This document shows, piece by piece, positions 7,663 to 14,990 of a DNA stretch of 64,000 nucleotides (positions are counted from its first letter, which is position 1; each line of letters starts with the position of its first letter). Below the pieces are notes generated by a model. The model was not told the DNA's origin and searched no databases. It was given only the letters and a program-made list of their open reading frames with translations. The stretch lies in assembly GCA_002397465.1 (NCBI GenBank), contig DHAP01000051.1, forward strand, positions 111,754 through 175,753. Direction: 5' to 3'. The translations under genes were made by a program, and so were the position numbers. The DNA is from Caryophanales bacterium UBA4951 (lineage in GTDB: Bacteria; Bacillota_I; Bacilli_A; RFN20; CAG-826).

Positions 7663-8868
7663 ATGAAAAACAAATTTAAGCGTGTCTTCTTGATCGTCGC
7701 CGACTCGGCTGGAATCGGGGAAGAGCCCGATGCCGCCAAATTCGGCGATTGCGGGACTAATACCTGGGTTCACGCGGCTAGTTCCGTCGGCGGGCTCAAC
7801 GTTCCGGTCATGGAGAGTTTTGGAGTCGGCGAATTGGCCGATATCCCTGGCGTGAAAGCCGTTCACGATCATCCACATGCCTTTTCGATGAGGCTTAGAG
7901 AGATGAGCAACGGCAAGGATACGATGACTGGCCATTGGGAGATGATGGGCGTTTTGACCACCAAGCCCTTTCAGACTTTCACCGACACCGGATTCCCTGA
8001 TGATTTGATCAAAGAGCTCGAAAAAGAGACCGGACACAAGATCATCGGCAATTATTCCTCAAGCGGAACCGAGATTTTGAAGGTCCTTGGCGAAGAACAG
8101 ATGAAAGAGAATTCTTTGATCGTCTATACTTCCGCTGACTCCGTCCTTCAGATTGCCGCTCACGAAGAGGTGACTGGAAAAGACGAGCTATACAGATGCT
8201 GCGAAATCGCCAGAAAGCTTTGCATGCGCCCCGAATGGTTCGTCGGGAGGGTTATCGCCCGTCCTTACGTCGGAACGAACAAAGACAATTTCAAGCGCAT
8301 CGTTGGCGACAGAAGGGACTATGCCGTCTCTCCTAGTGCCATCACCGTCATGGATATTCTCAAAGACAATGGCTTCATGGTTTCTTGCATCGGCAAAATC
8401 AGTGATATCTTCAACGATGTCGGTGTGGTCAAAACCGTGCATACCGTCTCAAATGAAGATGGTATGGATAAGACGATAGAACAGGTCAAAAACGACGATT
8501 TCACCGGACTTTGCTTCGTTAATCTCGTTGAATTTGACTCAGAATACGGCCATAGAAGAAATCCTGTCGGATATGCTAGGGCCCTTGAGGCTTTTGATAA
8601 GCGTCTCAAAGAGCTTTTGCCTTTAATGAAAGACGACGATTTATTGATGATCACCGCCGACCATGGCAACGATCCGACCTACAAAGGCACCGATCACACA
8701 AGGGAAAAAGTTCCTCTTTTGATCTATTCGCCATCTCTTATAAATGGCTCGTATATCGATGAGAGAGCCTCCTTCGCCGACATCGGTTCAACTATCTTGA
8801 AAGACTTTGATTTATCTCAGCCTGAAAAGATGATTGGAACCCCGATAGAAGAACTTTTCGGTAAATAA
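7663..8868 (+). CDS. deoB: Phosphopentomutase
   Basis: DeoB interconverts (deoxy)ribose 1-phosphate and 5-phosphate in nucleoside salvage; its product deoxyribose 5-phosphate is the substrate of DeoC, also in this window. The 401-residue length is typical of this alkaline-phosphatase-superfamily enzyme. Metal-binding signatures are IVADSAGIGEEPDA at the N-terminus, GKDTMTGHWEMMG near residue 85 and ITADHGNDPTYKGTDHTREKVPLL near the C-terminus. Its start has GAGG 7 nt upstream. The xerD-deoB order matches B. subtilis ripX-drm. A weak terminator follows. Confidence 0.96.
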   Translation: MKNKFKRVFLIVADSAGIGEEPDAAKFGDCGTNTWVHAASSVGGLNVPVMESFGVGELADIPGVKAVHDHPHAFSMRLREMSNGKDTMTGHWEMMGVLTTKPFQTFTDTGFPDDLIKELEKETGHKIIGNYSSSGTEILKVLGEEQMKENSLIVYTSADSVLQIAAHEEVTGKDELYRCCEIARKLCMRPEWFVGRVIARPYVGTNKDNFKRIVGDRRDYAVSPSAITVMDILKDNGFMVSCIGKISDIFNDVGVVKTVHTVSNEDGMDKTIEQVKNDDFTGLCFVNLVEFDSEYGHRRNPVGYARALEAFDKRLKELLPLMKDDDLLMITADHGNDPTYKGTDHTREKVPLLIYSPSLINGSYIDERASFADIGSTILKDFDLSQPEKMIGTPIEELFGK

Positions 8869-8906
8869 TTATCGAAAGTTGATTTCTCGACTTTTCTTCG
8901 ATGAAT

Positions 8907-8941
8907 AACCTCACCAAGTCAATTGCTTGCATGAGGTTTTC
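8907..8941 (+). terminator. Putative terminator after deoB
   Basis: AACCTCA (8907-8913) pairs with TGAGGTT (8932-8938) around an inner CAAG/CTTG stem, followed by a short T run (TTC). The weak T run lowers confidence. Confidence 0.45.
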
Positions 8942-8985
8942 ATTAAGCCTAGACTAAGTAAGGCTTTAGGAGAAACCCAAAGCCT
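8927..8985 (+). promoter_or_regulatory. Putative promoter and 5' hairpins of the ABC importer operon
   Basis: TTGCAT (8927-8932), a 17-bp spacer and TAGACT (8950-8955) form a plausible promoter. AAGCCT (8945-8950), AGGCTTT (8961-8967) and AAAGCCT (8979-8985) can form two mutually exclusive hairpins. If transcription starts near 8962, only the second hairpin would be at the mRNA 5' end. No known riboswitch consensus was recognised. Confidence 0.4.
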
Positions 8986-9035
8986 CTGTCAAAAAATTGT
9001 AAAGATTTGCGGCACTCAAAATAAGGAATAAAAAC

Positions 9036-10025
9036 ATGAACAAAAAAACAATGCTGTTTGCGCCTTTGGCCTTGTTGGCCTTGGCCTCTTGCTCAGGAGG
9101 ATCTTCCTCATCGGAAGCCGCCACCTCCGAAGAACCGGCTTATCAAGTCAAATGGGTGACTCCGACCGGAACCCCGACCTTGGCTTTCTACAACCAAGGA
9201 AGCAACGCCAACTGGGTGTCATCATCAACTCCGTCGACCGTCGTTGTGCCTTCCTTTCAGACCAATAACTATGACGCGATCGTCTTCGACGGCGTTTCTG
9301 GCTTGAACGTCATCAATAAGACGGGAGCGAATTACAAACTCGCCAAATGGATCAGCGGTGGCAATTTCTACGTTGTTTCGACTACGCATACATCGACTGA
9401 CAGCTTTGCGACTGGCGAAACGATTATGAGCTTCGTCCAAACCGGAAACGCCAGCCGCTCATTCCTTAAGCTAAGCAAGGACGTTTGGAATTGGAACTAC
9501 GCCGACACCGACATCACCTATCAAACAGGCGTGGCTGGCGTCGCCCAAAGCATTCTTCAGAATGGCGGCAACACAGACTATTATGTGGTGGCTGAGCCAG
9601 TTTTGACCTCTTTGAAGAGCAAATTAGGGGATAACCTCCACGTAATCTATGATCTTCAAAGCGAATGGAAGAAAGCCTATAACCAGGAAACGATTCCTGC
9701 AGCGGCTTTGTTCATCAATAATGACAGTTATTCCGCCCATAAAGACTCATTAGATACGTTCATCAGCGACACCCAAAAGAGGATGGATACCGCGATTAGC
9801 ACGCCATCGACCATCAAAGCTTCTCTTGATGCCTATGGCAACGACGCGGCCGTTCAAAACAGATTCGGATTCACCTCAAGCCTGGCCGTTTCGCTTCAAA
9901 GCTCGAATAAGAATGACTTTGGCCTTCTCAAAAGCGGAGTCATCACCGACAATAAAGCCTTCGCAAACGACTTTAACGTAACGCTCGGCGGAACCGCCTT
10001 CTCAGATTCTCTCTTCTTGGAGTAA
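9036..10025 (+). CDS. ABC transporter substrate-binding lipoprotein
   Basis: A 329-residue secreted lipoprotein. Residues 1-18 form a signal peptide with lipobox LASC (lipidated Cys19), then a Gly/Ser-rich linker (SGGSSSSEAATSEE). The mature part resembles the SsuA/TauA/ThiY (NMT1-like) group of periplasmic-binding folds: VKWVTPTGTPTLAF at its start, a YDAIVFDGVSGLNVI segment, and YYVVAEPVLTSLKSKLG near residue 190. This group binds sulfonates, taurine, pyrimidines or related compounds; the substrate here cannot be told from sequence. SD AAGGAA precedes the start. It is followed 34 bp later by its permease. No ATPase gene is present in the window. Confidence 0.8.
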   Translation: MNKKTMLFAPLALLALASCSGGSSSSEAATSEEPAYQVKWVTPTGTPTLAFYNQGSNANWVSSSTPSTVVVPSFQTNNYDAIVFDGVSGLNVINKTGANYKLAKWISGGNFYVVSTTHTSTDSFATGETIMSFVQTGNASRSFLKLSKDVWNWNYADTDITYQTGVAGVAQSILQNGGNTDYYVVAEPVLTSLKSKLGDNLHVIYDLQSEWKKAYNQETIPAAALFINNDSYSAHKDSLDTFISDTQKRMDTAISTPSTIKASLDAYGNDAAVQNRFGFTSSLAVSLQSSNKNDFGLLKSGVITDNKAFANDFNVTLGGTAFSDSLFLE

Positions 10026-10059
10026 AATTAACCCCGGAAGGGATTCCGAAATTGTAAAG

Positions 10060-10869
10060 ATGAAAAAGAATAAGCGAACCTATTTGATCGAGACCCTTTG
10101 CTGGGTCTTAGGGTTCGCTTTTTTGATTGGCGTCTGGTATCTATGTTCGTACCTTATGTATCGCGTAGGGAACCGTTTGCTTCCTTATCCTCATGAAGTA
10201 CTGGTTACGCTAGCAAAGGTCTTGTTTGATCCTAACTATGCCGCGACGACATATTCGGCCATCGGATGGACGCTTGCCCGTTTGCTGATAGGATTCACTA
10301 TTTCGTTTTTGCTCGGGATGATTTTAGGGACGATAGGGGGTTTGTTCAAAAACTTCAAACGGTTCATGTCTCCGTTCGTTTCTTTTGCAAAGACTATGCC
10401 AACGGCGGCATTTGTGATCATCTTGCTTGGAGTCTTCCTCCAATTCAGGGGTTTATCGCCTTATATACCATGCTTCTTGGTATTCATGGTTGCATTCCCG
10501 TTGATCTATGAAGCCTTCGCAAGCGGAATCGAGAACGAAGCCCCAGACGTTAAAGACGCTCTTAAGCTAGATGGCGGCGACAAAAGCCTTTCTGCCATAA
10601 CCCAGGTCCTATGGCCAGACAGCGAAAGTTATATAAATTTGTCCATAGCCCAAAGCCTTGGATTATCGATGAAGGTTTCTGTCATGAGCGAGATCTTAAC
10701 CAATTCGTCAACATCGCAAGGCGGAATCGGCTGGCTAATAGCTGATTCGAATCTTTATGCATCGATGAAAGAGATAATGGCTTATTCATTGATAGCCGTC
10801 TTTATGGTAGCGATAATCGATATTCCATTATCGGTTCTAAAAAAGGAAATGAAGAAGAAATTGCAATAG
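10060..10869 (+). CDS. ABC transporter permease (SsuC/TauC type)
   Basis: A 269-residue inner-membrane permease of the binding-protein-dependent transporter family, with about six membrane segments: residues 10-32, 70-95 (IGFTISFLLGMILGTIGG), 103-125 (MPTAAFVIILLGVFL), 130-150, and two near 200-260. The cytoplasmic coupling loop carries EAFASGIENEAPDVKDALKLDG-like sequence, the site that contacts the ATPase. Its ATG directly abuts AATTGTAAAG (10050-10059), a 10-mer also found before the lipoprotein gene and again after this gene. It has no good SD. No ATPase cistron follows, so the transporter must use an ATPase encoded elsewhere or be non-functional. Confidence 0.82.
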   Translation: MKKNKRTYLIETLCWVLGFAFLIGVWYLCSYLMYRVGNRLLPYPHEVLVTLAKVLFDPNYAATTYSAIGWTLARLLIGFTISFLLGMILGTIGGLFKNFKRFMSPFVSFAKTMPTAAFVIILLGVFLQFRGLSPYIPCFLVFMVAFPLIYEAFASGIENEAPDVKDALKLDGGDKSLSAITQVLWPDSESYINLSIAQSLGLSMKVSVMSEILTNSSTSQGGIGWLIADSNLYASMKEIMAYSLIAVFMVAIIDIPLSVLKKEMKKKLQ

Positions 10870-10990
10870 TGACAATTTGTATAATTGTAAAGGTAGAAAC
10901 CAAAGTAGTAGTAAAGAGGATCGGCCAACTGATCTAAATAAACACAAGGCCAAACAAAGACAATCATAAAGCACGAGCGATTCATAAACA

Positions 10991-11012
10991 GGATGGTAAA
11001 CCATCCTTTTTT
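10991..11012 (+). terminator. Intrinsic terminator downstream of the ABC permease
   Basis: GGATGG, loop TAAA, CCATCC, then a T run. It lies 122 bp after the permease stop, so either the transcript has a long 3' tail or a short unrecognised RNA ends here. Confidence 0.7.
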
Positions 11013-11104
11013 AGACTACGGAAAATGAAAGCCTTTGAAAGAAGAGACATGATCAGAAAATGAACATTTGAGTTTGTTAGTTGTTTATTAGTAGATTTTA
11101 AAAA

Positions 11105-11113
11105 TGTGGATAA
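11105..11113 (-). promoter_or_regulatory. DnaA-box sequence TTATCCACA
   Basis: A perfect 9-mer match to the consensus DnaA box. It is preceded on the + strand by TTAGTAG (11088-11094). Two more perfect boxes occur at 20413-20421 and 21422-21430. Function at this place is unproven. Confidence 0.4.
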
Positions 11114-11200
11114 CTATAGAATTAATGTGCGTAAAACAAAACAAGATTTGTAATTACTATAAATAGAAATGAGCCTTATATCGATAAATATACTTCTTTT

Positions 11201-11228
11201 CGTTAACATAATGGACATTATTCGCAGT
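11201..11228 (-). other. dif: dif-like chromosome dimer resolution site
   Basis: Read on the - strand: left arm ACTGCGAATAA, centre TGTCCA, right arm TTATGTTAACG. As I recall the published sites, the right arm matches the XerD-binding arm of B. subtilis dif (TTATGTAAACT) at 9 of 11 and of E. coli dif (TTATGTTAAAT) at 9 of 11. The left arm fits the Bacillota XerC-arm consensus (ACTKYSTAKAA) at 10 of 11. The site is at the gene-polarity and skew switch and 3.6 kb from xerD. The two changes in the 6-bp centre are the main deviation. Confidence 0.75.
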
Positions 11229-11501
11229 CATGTAAAATATAAGAATAAGGGTCCTCCAAATACCGTTTCTTCTTCAAACTACTAACCACTTATGGCGCCT
11301 TGCTTCCCTTCGTTACTCCTGATTTTCACGTTTTCACGATCTCGAATTTTCTTCCACCGCCCCATTAACTCGCCCTTTATCATGCCTGTTTTCTTCTTGT
11401 GCTGCATTCTCTTCTTCTCACTCTATACTCCTCTCGAAATTGAAGAATGGCATTAATTTCTTTCCTTTACAATATCAATAAACCACTTCTACATTTCATA
11501 A

Positions 11502-11531
11502 TAAAAAGCGGCGTTGTCCTAACACGCCGCT
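11502..11531 (-). terminator. Intrinsic terminator of the yqeG-rsfS operon
   Basis: On the - strand AGCGGCGT pairs with ACGCCGCT across a 9-nt loop, followed by TTTTTAT. It lies 18 bp past the rsfS stop. Confidence 0.85.
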
Positions 11532-11549
11532 ATTCTTTGACTGCAATAT

Positions 11550-11882
11550 TTAGTGTTTTTTCGCTTCGGCTAGAAGTTTCTCTAACGATATTTCAGCACG
11601 CTTTTCTTTAGTGAATATATGGACAACTACAGATCCTTCATCGACTATTACCCATCCGGATTCTGGTTTTCCTTCAATTTGCCTGATATCAATTTTGTTT
11701 TTGGCGAACGCTTGATCCAAATCGTCGGCAAAAGCTCCTAAGGCTCTTTCGTTTGGGGCGGTCGCTATGACGTAATAGTCACTGAATGGCGTATTTTCCT
11801 TAACATCCACCACTTCGACTTCTTCGGCTTTTCTGTCTTCGAGTTCCTTAACGGCTATCTTGACTGCTTTTGGATAATTCAT
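11550..11882 (-). CDS. rsfS: Ribosomal silencing factor RsfS
   Basis: RsfS binds uL14 on the 50S subunit and blocks subunit joining when nutrients are scarce. The protein is 110 residues when started at the ATG at 11882, which overlaps the nadD-yqeK stop as ATGA; an upstream in-frame start would lie inside that gene and is disfavoured. Family segments: EVVDVKENTPFSDYYVIATA and GWVIVDEGSVVVHIFTKEKR. It is the last gene of the yqeG-yqeH-yqeI-nadD-yqeK-rsfS block and is followed by a strong terminator. Confidence 0.93.
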   Translation of the reverse strand: MNYPKAVKIAVKELEDRKAEEVEVVDVKENTPFSDYYVIATAPNERALGAFADDLDQAFAKNKIDIRQIEGKPESGWVIVDEGSVVVHIFTKEKRAEISLEKLLAEAKKH

Positions 11883-12985
11883 TTCTTTTTCTCTCCTAGA
11901 TATAGACGTCGGCATTCTTCTGAAAGCGGATTGTCTTCTGTCATGCCGGCTTTCTTAAGGTATTTCGTGTTCTCCTTTAGAACATAGATGAAACCAATGT
12001 AATAGTTTTTTAAGCACCTGGCTATCATTTTCGACGAATCATAGCCTCTGGATGGCTCGATCTTGTCGCTTTCGTAGATGATTTTCGTCAATGGAGGCAT
12101 ATGGGCTTTGCCAGTGCAATGGTACTTGATTGCATCCAATATGTCTTCTTCCTGAACTCCAAATTCCTTTTTAGCGAGGTAGCATCCAGTGAATTGATGA
12201 AAACACCAATCAGGATAACCTGTGTATTCGGAGAAGTTCTCCTCCATTATCTTTTTGGTGGATGCGGCATCTAGGTGCTTTCCTAAATCATGGAGCAATC
12301 CGGCGATATAGGCGTGTTCCGGATTAAGGATATCGTTTCGTTTGGCAATCGCGTAAGCCAGATGAGCGACGCTGAGACTATGAACCAGGCGTTTTCCGCT
12401 CACAAACTTCGTGAGCTTCTCCATATAGTAAAGGCGATGGCTTTCAATATAGTCGAGGACTTTGGATGGGACATCGATGCTTTTAAGCTCTCTGACGGAT
12501 GTCGAGGAAACGCTTCCTGATCCCCCATAGTTCAAGGGAATCATGTGAAAGCGGTCGGCTATGGCTTTGTCGATTTTGACATCTGGTCGCTCGACATAAA
12601 CGACTTGGGCGCAGGAAGCTATCTCGGCTGGGTTTTGCCATTTGTCAAATTGGTTGGCCTGATCGGCCCCAATGAGCAAATACAGTTGATGATTCGGGTA
12701 TTTGTCCTGGAAATGATGGATGGTGTCTATCGAATAGTTCACTTCTGAATCGGAATTGATTTCAAAAAGATCGATTGAGAAATCAGCGCTGCCATTCTCT
12801 TCTAAGGCAAGCTTAAGCATTGCCAAACGGTCATCAGGGCTGGCGGAAGGCTCCTTCCACCTCGGGGATTTGGCCGGAACGAAAACGACCTCCGCGTTCA
12901 GCCTTAGGGACGCAGCCCTGGCTAGACGGAGATGTCCGTTGTGGACCGGGTCAAATGAGCCGCCGTAGATGACAATCTTTTCCAT
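11879..12985 (-). CDS. nadD: NadD-YqeK fusion: nicotinate-nucleotide adenylyltransferase / HD-domain phosphohydrolase
   Basis: A 368-residue two-domain protein. Residues 1-187 are NadD, which adenylates nicotinate mononucleotide in NAD synthesis: nucleotide-binding GGSFDPVHNGHL at the start and the late SSTSVREL motif. Residues ~188-368 are YqeK, an HD-domain hydrolase (YqeK proteins cleave Ap4A): HSLSVAHLAYAIAKRN, then AGLLHDLGKHLD with the HD pair, and AIKYHCTGKAHMPPLTKIIYESDKIEP. In B. subtilis these are two adjacent genes; here one reading frame covers both, with no stop between the domains. It sits between yqeI (1 bp away) and rsfS (4-bp overlap). Confidence 0.93.
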   Translation of the reverse strand: MEKIVIYGGSFDPVHNGHLRLARAASLRLNAEVVFVPAKSPRWKEPSASPDDRLAMLKLALEENGSADFSIDLFEINSDSEVNYSIDTIHHFQDKYPNHQLYLLIGADQANQFDKWQNPAEIASCAQVVYVERPDVKIDKAIADRFHMIPLNYGGSGSVSSTSVRELKSIDVPSKVLDYIESHRLYYMEKLTKFVSGKRLVHSLSVAHLAYAIAKRNDILNPEHAYIAGLLHDLGKHLDAASTKKIMEENFSEYTGYPDWCFHQFTGCYLAKKEFGVQEEDILDAIKYHCTGKAHMPPLTKIIYESDKIEPSRGYDSSKMIARCLKNYYIGFIYVLKENTKYLKKAGMTEDNPLSEECRRLYLGEKKK

Positions 12986-12986
12986 A

Positions 12987-13277
12987 TCAATACAAAACTA
13001 TGGAGGGGTTCTTTTCCCTTGCCTTGTAAATGACGATGATGTGGCCGATGATCTGAACTAATTCACTCTTGGTTTTCTTGGTGATGTCATCGGACAATTC
13101 TTTGATGTCCTCATTCGAGTTGGCCAAGACTTTCACCTTGATGAGCTCATGGGCTTTAAGGGCGTTGCTGACGCTTTGGACGAGAGTCTCATCGACTTCG
13201 CCCTTCCCGATGTTCACGGATGGCTCAAGATTATTGGCCAGTCCTTTTAATAATGCTTTGTTTTTTGGTGTTAACAT
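12987..13277 (-). CDS. yhbY: YhbY/YqeI family RNA-binding protein (CRS1-YhbY domain)
   Basis: A 96-residue single-domain protein of the CRM/YhbY family, small RNA-binding proteins associated with pre-50S ribosomes. The family pattern is present: an N-terminal LTPKNKALLKGLANNLEPSVNIGKG-like helix-turn with the GKG loop, then LIKVKVLANSNEDIKELSDDI and the final strand VQIIGHIIVIYK. It overlaps the end of yqeH by 7 bp. In B. subtilis aroE lies between yqeH and yqeI; it is absent here. Confidence 0.92.
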   Translation of the reverse strand: MLTPKNKALLKGLANNLEPSVNIGKGEVDETLVQSVSNALKAHELIKVKVLANSNEDIKELSDDITKKTKSELVQIIGHIIVIYKAREKNPSIVLY

Positions 13278-14434
13278 TTTATTTTCACTTTCGCCCTTGA
13301 GGCATAGGCTCCGATTCCTTTCGGAACGTATATTCTAAACGTTTGTTTGTCGCCTTGGAAATTAATCCATCCGAGTCCGGCGATGCCGATGTCCCTGCTT
13401 CCTTCTTCCTCAACAGCGATATCAAAGACGTCGAAGTCCGTCAACTTTGAGGCGATGATGTTCGAACTTGGGCTCAGAGCGCCGCTTTCAAGGCACTTGA
13501 CGAAATATTCGTCCATGTCTTTTCTCTCCCCGACTTTCTTAAGGGAGACGTCCGATGAGAAGAAACAGTTGATTTGGCAATGCTTCTTTTCCTCATAGCC
13601 TATGAGATCTATTCTCGCTAGGCCTCCGATGAAGATTGAATCGTCTTTGTGAAGAATGATCTTTCTCAGACGAATCGGCTCGGATGGGAATATCTGCTTT
13701 TGCAAGGTGAAGTCGGCTTTTCCCATGAAGGAATTGTCGATTCCGGTCCCTGGGGTGTCATAGATCATCGACGAGGAGTCCAATGGTATCTGCATGGTGC
13801 GAAGATTGGTTCCCGGATAATTGCCTGTGACGATGCTTCTAAGGGAGTTATTCGTGAAACCATGCAAGAAACTCGAAAGGAAGAATGACTTTCCGCTTCC
13901 GGAGGCTCCGATGATGTAGACGTCATGCCTTCTTCGTTTTTCCTCTAGTAGTTTGTAGATGTCTTTCATGTCGCTGACTGAATGGAGCGACATCAAGACG
14001 ACATCATCTTTGACTACTTTTAATCCAGCCACACGGCAACGATGCGCCACATATTCTTTTAGATCATCGTCATTGGCTTCTTCTGGCATCAAATCGCGCT
14101 TATTGGCGATGACCATGATGGGAAGGCGCTGAATGAGACTTGTGAGTTTGGAGTTGAATGAGCATTCGAAGGAAAAGAGGTCAAGGAGATAGACGATCGT
14201 GGCCTCGGTGGCTTGGGCGTCTAAAAGCATCGTGAGGAAATCGTTGGAGACCGAAGCCTCTTGCGGAGCGATGTTGTAACGGGCCTCGTTGTAGCATTTC
14301 TCGCAGAAGAGTATCTCGTTCAGCGGCGCTTCAGAAAGAATCTCCTGGCTGATGTAGCCTTCTTTGCCCTTCTTCTTGTCTTGAAGAACGGCGCCACAGT
14401 TGTAGCAGCGTCTCACGACGTTCATCTTGCTCAT
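13271..14434 (-). CDS. yqeH: Circularly permuted ribosome-assembly GTPase YqeH
   Basis: YqeH is needed for 30S subunit assembly. The 387-residue protein (start at 14434, with GGAGG 8 nt upstream; an ATG at 14449 would place that SD inside the gene) begins with a zinc finger CYNCG...FCEKCYNEA. The GTPase motifs are in permuted order: G4 ANKRDLM near residue 115, G1 GASGSGKSFFLSS near 180, G2 YPGTNLRTM and G3 YDTPGTG. G1 reads GASGSGKS rather than the usual GxxNVGKS. A C-terminal beta-rich domain follows. The start overlaps the yqeG stop as ATGA, so the pair is translationally coupled. Confidence 0.93.
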   Translation of the reverse strand: MSKMNVVRRCYNCGAVLQDKKKGKEGYISQEILSEAPLNEILFCEKCYNEARYNIAPQEASVSNDFLTMLLDAQATEATIVYLLDLFSFECSFNSKLTSLIQRLPIMVIANKRDLMPEEANDDDLKEYVAHRCRVAGLKVVKDDVVLMSLHSVSDMKDIYKLLEEKRRRHDVYIIGASGSGKSFFLSSFLHGFTNNSLRSIVTGNYPGTNLRTMQIPLDSSSMIYDTPGTGIDNSFMGKADFTLQKQIFPSEPIRLRKIILHKDDSIFIGGLARIDLIGYEEKKHCQINCFFSSDVSLKKVGERKDMDEYFVKCLESGALSPSSNIIASKLTDFDVFDIAVEEEGSRDIGIAGLGWINFQGDKQTFRIYVPKGIGAYASRAKVKIKC

Positions 14435-14955
14435 AAGATTTCCTCCCATGGCTTGGCAAGCCCCTTTTCGACGATCTCGCGGCGTTTTCTTTTCTCAAAC
14501 ATCCGATTGAACGAAGTGTAAGGCGGATCGACCTCGCTGACTGGCTTGGTCAGGATCACTCTGATGCCGGCTCCGTTTCCAGAGATGACATCGGTCATTA
14601 TCTGATCGCCGACCATCAGCGTCTCGCTGATTGGAAAGCCCTCTTTTTTGATGAGCTTTTTCAGTTTGAATGAGAAAGGCTTCAATAATCCCGATAAGGC
14701 TTCTACGCCGAGTTCTTTGGCGTAGCGGCGCACTCTTTTCGAGGTGTTGTTGGAGGCTATGTAGAACTTGATGCCCCTTTCCTTCAACGATTTCACGTAA
14801 GCGATCGTCCGTGAAGAAGGGTCTGGCGTCTTGTAGGAATCAAGGGTGTTATCAAGGTCGCAAAGCAGATACTTGACCCCGATTCGCACAAAGAAGTCCG
14901 GACTGATAGAGAAGATGTTCTCGGCCAAAGCGAAGGGGACATATCTCTTATTCAT
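14431..14955 (-). CDS. yqeG: YqeG family HAD-type phosphatase
   Basis: A 174-residue HAD-superfamily phosphatase; in Bacillota it always travels with yqeH, but its substrate is not settled. Motif I is LLCDLDNTLDSYKTP (nucleophile Asp and +2 Asp), motif II is in FYIASNNTSKRV, and motifs III/IV are LKKLIKKEGFP and MVGDQIMTDVISGN. The start at 14955 lacks an SD; TAGACT ends exactly six bases upstream, which suggests a leaderless transcript. It begins 35 bp after the parC stop, with no terminator seen between. Confidence 0.9.
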   Translation of the reverse strand: MNKRYVPFALAENIFSISPDFFVRIGVKYLLCDLDNTLDSYKTPDPSSRTIAYVKSLKERGIKFYIASNNTSKRVRRYAKELGVEALSGLLKPFSFKLKKLIKKEGFPISETLMVGDQIMTDVISGNGAGIRVILTKPVSEVDPPYTSFNRMFEKRKRREIVEKGLAKPWEEIL

Positions 14956-14967
14956 AATAATAGTCTA
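14956..14967 (-). promoter_or_regulatory. -10 element of yqeG, predicted leaderless
   Basis: TAGACT (14962-14967 on the - strand) followed by ATTATT and the ATG at 14955. No good -35 or SD was found, so transcription could also read through from parC. Confidence 0.4.
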
Positions 14968-14990
14968 CGATACCCGTGACAAACAGGCAC

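Larger units (their letters stand above)
10870..11549. other. 680-bp gene-free region, predicted replication terminus
   Basis: This is the only gap over 300 bp. It lies between the last of twelve + genes and the first of the mostly - genes. It contains a third AATTGTAAAG (10883-10892), a + terminator near 10991-11012, a DnaA-box sequence (11105-11113), a dif-like site (11201-11228) and a - terminator (11502-11531). On the + strand G exceeds C left of the dif site (22 G, 8 C in 11041-11160) and C exceeds G right of it (14 G, 40 C in 11281-11400). No convincing gene was found. Confidence 0.7.

Noticed and set aside
8945..8985. Known riboswitch upstream of the ABC importer (TPP, guanidine, SAM)
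   Set aside because: Alternative hairpins are possible but none of the conserved riboswitch core sequences could be found, and there is no clear expression platform.
10870..11200. Origin of replication, because of a DnaA box, TTAGTAG and AT-rich DNA
   Set aside because: Only one perfect DnaA box is present, dnaA/dnaN are not nearby, and the genes converge on this gap rather than diverge from it.
11282..11407. 41-codon basic ORF on the - strand in the terminus gap (MQHKKKTGMIKGELMGRWKK start)
   Set aside because: It has an AGGAG some 25 nt upstream but no usual spacing, and its Lys/Arg content follows the strong purine skew of that strand. No family is recognised.
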